From Owenia fusiformis (lineage: Eukaryota; Annelida; Polychaeta; Sabellida; Oweniidae), in assembly GCA_903813345.2 (NCBI GenBank), contig CAIIXF020000002.1, positions 844,001 to 908,000 of the forward strand: 64,000 nucleotides of DNA, read 5' to 3'. The translations under genes were made by a program, and so were the position numbers. This document shows positions 56,901 through 64,000 of this stretch, piece by piece (the stretch's first letter is position 1; every line of letters starts with the position of its first letter). Under the pieces are notes generated by a model. That model saw nothing but the letters and a program-made list of their open reading frames with translations, had not been told where the DNA came from and did no database searches.

Positions 56901-58698
56901 AACATTGAACTATTGTACCTTTGATTACAAAACATTGAAATATTGTACCTTTGATTACAAAACATTGAAATATTGTACCTTTGATTACAAAACATTGAAA
57001 TATTGTACCTTTGCTCTCAAAACATTGAAATATTGTACCTTTGCTCACAAAACATAGACATATTGTAATTTGCACAAAAAAGCATTGTAACATTGTACCT
57101 TTGATCCTGACTTGGCAATTATTCCAAGGTTTGCCAACATTTCTGTTTTGTTCATCCCTATGCCAGTATCCTGGAACACAAGACAAAAGAAGGAGATAGT
57201 ACATAATCAGGGTGAAGAGTTTAAGGCTTTTTTTAAATAATAAACACTATTTCAGTTGTTGCTTAAAGACATGTTCGGATAATAATATTTAGGTATCTTA
57301 CTTAAAATAAAAAGTTAAATTTAAATGGCCACTTCATTAAAATTCAATACTTTACCATGTTTCTCTTTCAAAAATGCTCAACGCGACACCTTTCTTTTCA
57401 TGCGTGAATATCAAAAGTGAATTCTCAAATGCATTTTTTGATTATTTATGACATAACCATGTTCTTGTTATGTTTGTTTTAAAATCATATCATGTTTTTA
57501 AGATATTTTAAATTTAGACATATATCTCATAGTATGTCGAAAGTTAAAAAAAAAATTTTTAAATCTCAAACTTGCCCACACACCTGAATTGTAAAGGTTT
57601 TCTTGCTGTCATCAACTCCAATGTGAATCTCAAGTGGAACGTCCTTATCAGCTACATCTGGAGTCGTCATAGCCTGGTAGCGTAACTTCTCCAAGGCATC
57701 GCTACAGTTGGAGATCAGTTCTCTGATAAACACCTGGAGAATAAAGAACATGGAAATAAACACCTGGAGAGTAAAGAACATGGAAATAAACACCTGGAGA
57801 GTAAATAACATAGAAATAAACACCTGGAGAGTAAAGAACATGGAAATAATCACAGAGAGAGTAGATAAAATCATCTGGAAAATGAACATAAGACTTATAA
57901 TCTTCCTACCTCAAACAGCACTATGCAGCGCTGTTAATGAAACAGTGCTGTGTAAAGTTGTAACCAAAAAGCACTGTACTATAATGTTTAAAACAACGGT
58001 GTAAAGCATCAACACTAAACAATGTGATGCACAAACTGCACTGTTCAGTACTCACCCTATGCAGACAGAGCCTGTGGGAAATATTGGGTGTGGCGCAAAT
58101 GAGCGGAGGGTGCGGTACGTTTATGGAGCTCCTCCGCACCCAATATTTAGAGGGGGCTCATATTTGAAAAACATTTCCGAATTTTTATAAAATCACACAG
58201 ATACTGCCTGGCTTCCAAGATGCAAAAATAATTTGTATAGATAGTGTACCTTGAACACCATTTTTTATGAATGCTGGGGACTCAGTATTAAAAGGATAAT
58301 TTCAAAATATATAGGTCTGGGAAAGGTTTAAGGCACACTGCGTCGCTATAGAATGAATTGCGCTACTATTTTCACAATTGTATTGATATTTGGTGTCAAA
58401 TACACATATCTTGGTATATTTGAAGTCCCAAAACGGCTTAGTTTAATTCAGAAATATCCCAAATTTAAATTCAAAAATGACCGTTAGCTCCGCACCCTCC
58501 GCTCATTTGCTCCGCACCCAATATTTCCCACAGGCTCTGTCTGCATAGGGTGGTACTGTTTATAGCAATGTATATTACAGTGCAGATGATGTTGCAAATT
58601 GGGGGTGTTACTGACCTCTTTCTCTGAGTAGAGCGACTTTGCTACAATGTCCAAGAGTTTCCTCGTCTCTGCTTGGAATTCTTGTTTCTCAGCAGCAC
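47867..58698 (-). CDS. TRAP1: Mitochondrial Hsp90 chaperone TRAP1 (lacks N-terminal exon)
   Basis: Fifteen exons join without a frame break into 622 residues plus stop, matching human TRAP1 from about residue 83 to 704. TRAP1 is the matrix Hsp90, an ATP-driven dimer that folds client proteins and tunes respiration. Visible: the N-terminal ATPase with [29 protein letters not shown] (catalytic Glu and Mg-binding Asn), DTGIGM and GQFGVGFYS; the middle domain with [17 protein letters not shown] and LNLSRELLQ (catalytic-loop Arg); the C-terminal dimer domain with TLEINP and [16 protein letters not shown]. There is no MEEVD tail, as expected for TRAP1. The mitochondrial presequence exon(s) must lie upstream, beyond 58698, and were not found in the window. 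Confidence 0.97.
47969..49795 (-). other. TRAP1 intron with 33-bp minisatellite
   Basis: No coding seen. The array at 48780-49290 lies inside sequence resembling the dispersed element at about 14440-14830 (shared words such as TTGCCCAATTTAAG and GTGATTGCC). Confidence 0.65.
48780..49290. repeat. 33-bp minisatellite (TTGCCCAATTTAAG)
   Basis: About 15 copies of CATTGCCCAATTTAAGCCTC followed by CAGTTTTTCAAGTC. Not adjacent to a splice site. Confidence 0.9.
49796..49868 (-). CDS. TRAP1: TRAP1 visible exon 14
   Basis: Acceptor TGTTTTGCAG, donor [29 protein letters not shown] to VAEQ. The split codon reads Ser where human has Arg (NPR). Confidence 0.94.
49869..51228 (-). other. TRAP1 intron, nothing recognised
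   Basis: A+T-rich; no array, element end or exon was recognised. Confidence 0.6.
51229..51374 (-). CDS. TRAP1: TRAP1 visible exon 13
   Basis: Acceptor ATATTCCAG, donor CCAAG|GTATGA. Encodes [20 protein letters not shown] and ends at TLEINP. Confidence 0.95.
51566..51651 (-). CDS. TRAP1: TRAP1 visible exon 12
   Basis: Acceptor TATTTTTCAG, donor CAAG|GTATGC. Encodes [17 protein letters not shown]. Confidence 0.94.
51860..52475 (-). repeat. Scattered duplicates of the exon 11 donor region
   Basis: The block carrying the exon 11 donor (plus strand: GCAGACGACACTTACCAGAT) is copied near 51885-51935, 52320-52365 and 52411-52465. The copy at 52435-52465 keeps GAATCTG|GTAAGTGTCG exactly. A second pair, 52240-52310 and 52470-52545 (ATACTGTAACAGATTCCAAA), shows that flanking intron was duplicated too. 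It looks like an exon 11 tandem duplication whose exon body was later lost. Confidence 0.72.
52022..52212 (-). CDS. TRAP1: TRAP1 visible exon 11
   Basis: Acceptor TATATTTTAG, donor TCTG|GTAAGT. Encodes [20 protein letters not shown], then [10 protein letters not shown] and an acidic stretch. Confidence 0.95.
52671..52798 (-). CDS. TRAP1: TRAP1 visible exon 10
   Basis: Acceptor TTTTCTTACAG, donor CCAAG|GTACAA. Encodes [16 protein letters not shown] to RNIFYLHAP. Confidence 0.95.
53007..53154 (-). CDS. TRAP1: TRAP1 visible exon 9
   Basis: Acceptor CACTTTCAG, donor AGA|GTAAGT. Encodes [33 protein letters not shown]. Confidence 0.95.
53432..54040 (-). repeat. Splice-donor-derived 28-bp minisatellite (TRAP1 exon 8)
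   Basis: About 21 copies of a 28-bp unit; on the transcribed strand CTTATTAGGTAAGGCC then TTTTAAAGTGTT. The copy nearest the exon is the real junction, CTTATTAG|GTAAGG of exon 8. Copies alternate AACACTTTA and ATAACTTTA variants. Most retain ATTAGGTAAGG, an intact-looking donor. Confidence 0.93.
54033..54102 (-). CDS. TRAP1: TRAP1 visible exon 8
   Basis: Acceptor GTAATTACAG, donor ATTAG|GTAAGG. Encodes [20 protein letters not shown]; the Arg of LSRELLQ is the conserved catalytic-loop residue. Confidence 0.96.
54195..54275. mobile_element. Short ACAGGGTG palindromic element
   Basis: Ends ACAGGGTGGGCCATA and GCCCAACCTGTAC, about 80 bp. Similar ends occur in this window at 19368, 34482, 35537, 54384 and 56058. 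Confidence 0.5.
54423..54536 (-). CDS. TRAP1: TRAP1 visible exon 7
   Basis: Acceptor TTTCATTGTAG, donor AAAG|GTAAGT. Encodes [19 protein letters not shown] to LPAWLRFVK. Confidence 0.95.
54752..54988 (-). CDS. TRAP1: TRAP1 visible exon 6
   Basis: Acceptor TTACCTTCCAG, donor CCAA|GTAAGG. Encodes [19 protein letters not shown] through [20 protein letters not shown]. Confidence 0.96.
54989..55764 (-). other. TRAP1 intron with perfect palindromes
   Basis: Holds a decayed CAGGCCCGTAGCC-family copy (55085-55220) and two perfect inverted repeats listed as a regulatory candidate. Confidence 0.55.
55340..55440. promoter_or_regulatory. Paired palindromes with CRE and NRF1-like words
   Basis: CGTCTGCGCA and TGCGCAGACG form a 10-bp perfect inverted repeat (55340-55366). 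GTGACGTCAGCGGG and its complement form another (55393-55440). TGACGTCA is the CREB/ATF site and TGCGCA resembles half of the NRF1 site. Could be an enhancer, an internal promoter or transposon remnants. Confidence 0.3.
55765..55874 (-). CDS. TRAP1: TRAP1 visible exon 5
   Basis: Acceptor TTTGTATTTAG, donor AAAG|GTACAA. Encodes [20 protein letters not shown] to EDVIK. Confidence 0.95.
56134..56294 (-). CDS. TRAP1: TRAP1 visible exon 4
   Basis: Acceptor CATTTTTCCAG, donor GATGG|GTAAGT. Encodes [20 protein letters not shown], the Hsp90 GQFGVGFYS lid-hinge motif. Confidence 0.97.
56374..57105 (-). repeat. Splice-donor-derived 30-bp minisatellite (TRAP1 exon 3)
   Basis: About 24 nearly identical 30-bp units; on the transcribed strand AATCAAAGGTACAATATTTC then AATGTTTTGT. 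The copy nearest the exon is the real junction GATCAAAG|GTACAATGTT. Units are so alike that expansion must be recent or homogenised. Long frames on both strands ([10 protein letters not shown] and [10 protein letters not shown] decapeptides) are artefacts of a 30-bp period. Confidence 0.95.
57099..57170 (-). CDS. TRAP1: TRAP1 visible exon 3
   Basis: Acceptor TTGTGTTCCAG, donor AAAG|GTACAA. Exactly 24 codons: [16 protein letters not shown] to SGSK. Contains the DTGIGM nucleotide-binding motif. Confidence 0.97.
57584..57733 (-). CDS. TRAP1: TRAP1 visible exon 2
   Basis: Acceptor TATTCTCCAG, donor CAG|GTGTGT. Exactly 50 codons, phase 0: [20 protein letters not shown] to KKTFTIQ. Human has Ala where this has Cys in SNCSDA. 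Confidence 0.97.
57725..57870 (-). repeat. Splice-acceptor-derived 30-bp repeat (TRAP1 exon 2)
   Basis: Four to five copies of a 30-bp unit. On the transcribed strand each has TTTACTCTCCAG|GTGTTTAT: polypyrimidine tract, AG and the first eight bases of the exon. Only the copy nearest the exon continues into coding sequence. Confidence 0.93.
58053..58552. mobile_element. 500-bp TIR transposon with 5-bp target duplication
   Basis: Ends CACCCTATGCAGACAGAGCC and the exact complement continue as an inverted repeat of about 60 bp (through GGGAAATATTGGGTG and GCTCATTTGC words). Flanked by GTACT at 58048-58052 and 58553-58557. No transposase. It sits in the TRAP1 intron between visible exons 1 and 2. 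Confidence 0.88.
58616..58698 (-). CDS. TRAP1: TRAP1 visible exon 1
   Basis: Acceptor TTTTACTTGCAG, donor GAG|GTCAGT. Encodes [20 protein letters not shown] to YSEKE. Phase 1 start means at least one more coding exon lies upstream. Confidence 0.95.
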
Positions 58699-61600
58699 CT
58701 GCAAGTAAAAGCAAGACATGCAGCGGCAAATATCATACTTTGAACGAGGAAAATGGCCACAAGTGTTTTACCCAGCATGCCCAAAACCAAATAAGACTTT
58801 GGCACAAGTCTGCTCTTGCATCAGCAAAAACTTCAAGTTGAAGAGATGAGTGGTTTTCCTGAACTGCAGTTGCCCTGACTATCTTGTTATTCAAGGTTAG
58901 TAAAGAGGAATCCTCAGTTAAAACAATGAACAACCTGCATTGTTCGAATTCATTACATAATTTTATGCTTGGATTGCGGGATCAATATTGTACCACCATT
59001 CCACAGTCAGACTGTACTCAAGCCAATTCAGAAAAATGTGATGATGGTAAAATAGTTGAATCCCAATAATGAATTAGAAACCAGGATTGTTGTCTAATTC
59101 TGAATTTGTATGATTCATCTGAATTTGTAGTTCATAAATATTGATGGATCTGACTGATAAATAATGAATGTTTTTTACATCAATCTATTTCCAACAGTGA
59201 TGTATCACCAAATTATAACCCAATAAGCATAATATATACCCAAAATGTTACACAATATCAAAATCCACTAAACAAAATAACTCGTTGCAGATCTTACGTA
59301 ATTACCTCTATAATATTCAACTTAGAAATCGCAAAATGTATTATGATTTACGATTTCATTTTCTCATATTACGTGTGTCCTATTTTAGATTACGTCAACT
59401 GCTCTGCTCTGTTAATTTACATAGCTCTAGAAAGTGTCGATTTATGTCCCTATTACCCTCAGTTCAGTAAAAGTGCACGGAGAAATATTGTTTACGACGT
59501 TAATTCTGACAAGGGAGATATTAACGATGATTGTGTCGCTAAATATGCACCAGTTCACTATCTCTCTCGATAATAATTTGTAGCGCTCATCATTACAAAG
59601 TCTATAAAATAAGGACTCACGATAAGATCAGTGGTAATAAAATGATCCACATTCTACAGTACGAGTCAAAAAGTTAGAAAATGTTTACAGAGTAAATATA
59701 ATAGCTATTATAAGGGTCTTTCACTTTTCATTAACAGGGGCTTCCATAATATGGAAAATCTTGTGTATCACATACAGAAACATGATAAATAATGAAAAAT
59801 AATCGACAAAATAATTTGTTTTACAGTGTTACCGTATGTGCTTTTGAAATTGAAATTCTCATTGTAACCCATTACAAAGAACACACATATATGAGAGAAG
59901 TCAAAAATCCCTGGGAATTTCATGTATAGGAATTTTTCTTGCCAAAAATGCCGTATTTGCAAGGAAAGTAACAGCCTATTTTTACAATAATGATATGTAT
60001 TGTTATTGGAGAGAATACGGTAAAGATTGCTAAAATAAAGCAAGAATCGAACTATATTGACAAATTTGACAGTGATTGAAGAACTCCCCTACAGAGCTGG
60101 TAAAGGAATTGTTTTCTGCGATTATCTTCAATATTTCCACTTTAGACTGTTTCTTTTTTAATTTGATGACAGATCATAATTTTTCGTGTAAAACTCATGT
60201 AATAAAGTCGAGAAATCTTAGAAAGAAACAAGAAAGTTCACGACCTTGATGATCGCTAAATTAGTAAAAATTTCGAAATAAAACTCTGAAACGTGATAAT
60301 TTCCTTCATTCATTATGGACTATTTTGAGATAATATTAGCTTAGTATGATGTGGGAAGCACCTACTGATAGATATTTATCAGGGGGATGCATCGATTTTC
60401 AAAATGTGTCAATGTAGTGCTCAAATGTTTTCTGCATTTTAGTGTAAGTACTCTTTTATCGCCCACTATATTTCTTAGGAAATTTAATTTTTCTGATATA
60501 TTTGTTAATACTTGGTCTTTCTTGAACTCTGTAGAGCGGCTGGGCGCTTATTAGGGGTGGGCCCTTAATACAGTGATTACAGTAATTGTTGTATTTGGTG
60601 ATCTAAAAATCTAAACATTTTGTTTTTAAAATGGTGGGTAATTTAAATATTTGAAAATCATTTTTTTCAAAAGATCTGTAAACAATTTCAAGTTGAAATA
60701 TATGGATGTTGCGGTGGTTATGGAGAGGACTACCCCGTCTCGTATCCACCTGTATGTCTCTAGCAACACATGCGATTATAATGTACCACTCTCGAGAGTA
60801 ACACTTGTCAGAGCTGCGTTAATATGGTATTTAACACAAATCCATTTGTTAACCTAGTTCAGAATAGTGACCCTGTTTTTCAAATGATGTTTACTATAAT
60901 ATCTGCTCATAAAAACAAAAGATAACAAAGATAGAATATTGATGTCCTGTTTGGACAAAATTGACCTCTAACTTCTTTACACAAAATGGAATTATCAATA
61001 CTGTAGACGAATCTAGTAAAGGGGAGTAAATCAGGTCATCTATATTGCACATTCTTAGTTTCAAGGAAAAGTCAAATTATGTTGATTATTATGCAGGAGA
61101 CCATTTTTGGTATGTTCAATGAACAATTAAAAATAGGACAGTTCCAAAAATGGACCCTAGCGTAACTACAAACTTGTACACATGTTGAAAGAAGTCTGGA
61201 GTAATTTACGGCATAATATTGCAACTGATGTTTCCAAGATAGCAATGCAATAGCATGTCTATGTACACTTTGCACCCATTCAGGAAATACAATTGATCAG
61301 AAAAATTAAACTTTTAGGGTTGATGTCCAATTATCAACACTGAGTTAGTTTCATTAGGGGGAGGGGGGAATGATTACTTCCTGAGTTGAGAGTGCTGATT
61401 TTGTATTTTTCTGAACAAGACACACATGATGAAAATCTCACTCTTTTTGGACACACAAACACAAAACACACACCCAGCAGCACAAGATGATGACAATATA
61501 GGACCAATAAAAATATGCCCACAAACCATAGAACAGTTATTTTAAAATGCTAGACTATGCAGGCCCGTAGCCAGGGGGGTTCGCAGGGTCCGGGTGAACC

Positions 61601-64000
61601 CCCCCTGGCCAAAATCTCTTTCAAAATCATGCAGTTTTTCACCATTTTGAGCACTTCTCAAGTGATTTTAGCCATATTTGGGCCAACATTGTCAAATGTG
61701 AACCCCCCCCTGGAAATTTTGGAAAACTGAACCCCCCTTGGCAAATCCTGGCTACGGGCCTGCTATAGAAGGCTATCTTAGAATCTCGAACAAACTGTAT
61801 TTAATCACCCCAAGTCCCCATGGAAAAGTCCTTCAACTGAAAGGCACTATAACACAGACTGACACGCCATTAGAACTCTCAGATTGCTTTAATATCGTTC
61901 TTTAGTTAACGATTTTAATGGTGATGATCAGTATATGTTTTTAAGCTGACAGTAAACCGACAATCCCATTGTGAAATTGATTTGCTAATGTAGCTAAATA
62001 ATTATACAAAATATCAATCACGAAGTCTAATAATAGAAGTAGATTTTACACTAATCATACTCTAAGCATAATAATTCGAACAATTTCTCACTAAATGGAT
62101 AGAAAGTAATTCCGTGGATTGTTATGACACAATGCATTACCCAGTTTGTAAGTAGTTAGTTACAAGTTTCACCACCAGGTGGCTAACTAGGAAAGACATA
62201 CATACACTGTATTTTTGTATGCCCATGTTGCATAATGTTTTAATGAGGTTTATCCCCAGGTATCACTAAAAAGAACATAAAGCCCTGCCATGCTCATTGC
62301 ATGCTTATGTGATTTCAACAACAAAAAGCTCATTCAAGCGCACTTACTCAAATAATTCTTTTGAAAGACATCACGGTTTATTGCAATTGAACTCCGGAGG
62401 GGTCATTCATCAAGCTATCGCAAGCACGTTGCAAGCCTGCGATGTCGCAAGGGCCCTTTTTAGCGATTAGGTCCTATTCATCAATCTCGTGCGACTGTGA
62501 TCAGTAGAAAATCCTGCGACGTCGCAGTGAAATACCCCTAAAATGGCCCAAATTTAAGCGACCAGTGGTACCCAGTCGCAGTGATTTGAGTTCAAGAAAA
62601 ATGTCTTAAATTAATTGAATTTTTTTATGAAATAATATAGATATTCTAGGACGTACAGTTCGATATTCGATCCATGATATATTAAAATTGCACAACATAT
62701 GCATTGTGTTTAACATGTTTGTCATGCTATCAAAAACAGCTAGTTTTCGGCTTGTATTTTTACATACTTCACCGTGCGACCAGTCGCAGTGATTGTGCAT
62801 TACACGTGGTTTGAACCCATGTGGCTGGACCCACTCAGTATCCATATTGTCGAATTATAGAGCGCTTGGTATCAGCCATGTTCTATAGGCTACATGTACA
62901 AGGTCTTTTGGAAGCGTTTTCGTTTCCCCAAAAGAAAACATATATCTATATTTATTTTATGCACTACCTTAGCAACAATAGATAGATACTGTAGCTACAA
63001 TGTACCAGAATAGTGTCATCTTCTTTAAGTGAAACTTACAGGTTTCGTTCTATCAAAATGTGTTCCATTAATACGGTCTCGACCAGGAAATATGTCACCT
63101 AGTGGCCTGTTCCATTAGTGTGCAAAGATCTATTATGAAAGCATACGGATAATAAATAATGGATCATAGCTTTAAGCAGAAAGCTTCCAAAACCCATTGG
63201 ACATTATTCAATTATTCAATTTAACATAATAATCTCATGGAGAATTCCTATGCAATCTCTCTATTGTATACAGTAAGTGATCTCCACAGGATTTTTTCTT
63301 AAGTGGGTGCAAATTTCTCATTTCCAAAATTCAGACCAAAATTGGTCAAAATATTCCCTTTTTTCATGATTTTTCTCATTTTCAAACGGGTGCAAATGGA
63401 TTCTCAGGTGGGTGCAAGTAGTATTTTCAAAATCTCAGGTGGGTGCTGCGCCCACTTGCTTTAATGCTGGGGAGATGACTAATACTATATAACCTAAATA
63501 TTGAAATATTGTTACAATATATATTGTTAGTACCTCAGTGTAAATACTCGCATCTGATTGGTCAATTAGCGGTCAACATTTTTGCCTGTACCTCACTTGT
63601 GCATCATGGGATATCATATTATTGACCGCGTATGTTACTGTACTACACTTGTGAATTATGGGAAATATGACGTCACAATGTTTACATTACAAAAAACATG
63701 GTAGTCCGACATTTTGTACACGTTGATGAAAGTGATATTTTGACTTTTCTACACGACGAGTATAGCAACAATACAAATAGAAACGCAAAATTAACATTAA
63801 TTTACTAGTGAGTACGCAGTTATGTGCCGAAAACAGAGAGTTTAGCTTCCACTGTCTTCAGATTTTCTTAAAAATTATTGCTGGCGTGGTTCGTAGAAAA
63901 GATTGTGAAATGAAGCCATGATTGATGACTGTCGTATATATGAGTATTATTAGTTTCTTCTGACTAACAAAACAATTGTAGACCTCTCCATTCGGTCAAC
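58699..64000. other. TRAP1 upstream region / first intron
   Basis: No convincing presequence exon. It holds the CAGGCCCGTAGCC-family MITE at 61560-61762, a region rich in CAGTCGCAGTGATT and GCGATGTCGCAAG words (62390-62800), and an element-like block with GTGGGTGCAAATTTCTCA and GGTGGGTGCTGCGCCCAC words (63270-63475). The 60650-60857 frame is less A+T-rich but has no recognisable domain. Confidence 0.5.
61560..61762. mobile_element. CAGGCCCGTAGCC-family MITE, inverted copy
   Basis: Same family as 33133-33337 in opposite orientation. Inner words GGGGTTCAGTTTTC, GAGAAGTGCTCAAAATGG and AACTGCATGATTTTG match in reverse complement. Confidence 0.85.

Noticed and set aside
56383-57204. 273-residue minus and 200-residue plus ORFs with decapeptide repeats
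   Set aside because: Both come from a 30-bp period with no stop; they cover a TRAP1 intron array and neither is in the exon 3 frame.
60651-60857. 68-codon ORF considered as the missing TRAP1 presequence exon
   Set aside because: It is on the plus strand, opposite to TRAP1, and shows no presequence pattern or suitable donor.

Overview
The window is animal nuclear DNA, A+T-rich by eye. It carries spliced genes with GT-AG introns, long introns full of short DNA transposons, and many minisatellites. No bacterial, phage or organellar gene is visible. The protein sequences fit a bilaterian invertebrate, probably marine. A lophotrochozoan or a basal deuterostome are both possible; I cannot name the species.

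Layout: (1) 1491-2673, minus strand: last exon of a gene joining the end of a MYND zinc finger, a glutamine-rich heptad-repeat coiled coil, a ubiquitin-like fold and a HYPK-like UBA tail. (2) 5893-13313, plus: a complete three-exon PGRMC1/2 homologue. (3) 17915-33623, minus: a transcription-factor gene with three shared 5' exons and six alternative terminal exons. Each terminal exon encodes C2H2 fingers and each starts in the same splice phase. (4) 35852-43490, plus: a complete three-exon V-ATPase subunit c (ATP6V0C) gene. (5) 47867-58698, minus: fifteen exons of the mitochondrial Hsp90 TRAP1, lacking only the N-terminal exon(s). The rest is transposon-rich intron and intergenic DNA. TRAP1 and ATP6V0C are convergent neighbours here and both lie on human 16p13.3, which suggests old linkage.

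Two things stand out. First, tandem arrays repeatedly begin at a splice junction. They occur at the donor of PGRMC exon 2, at the donors of TRAP1 visible exons 3, 8 and (as scattered copies) 11, at the acceptor of TRAP1 visible exon 2, and at the acceptor of one zinc-finger exon. Each repeat unit carries a few exonic bases plus the splice site, so the introns hold dozens of decoy sites. From memory, similar 'mirage' minisatellites were described at the amphioxus Adh locus; finding several in one 64 kb window is notable. Second, the zinc-finger locus has a lola/mod(mdg4)-like layout: one shared N-terminus and a tandemly duplicated bank of interchangeable DNA-binding exons.

Exon boundaries were derived by hand from reading frame, splice consensus and phase. 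All joined exons keep frame. Functions come from recognised protein families; no database search was run.
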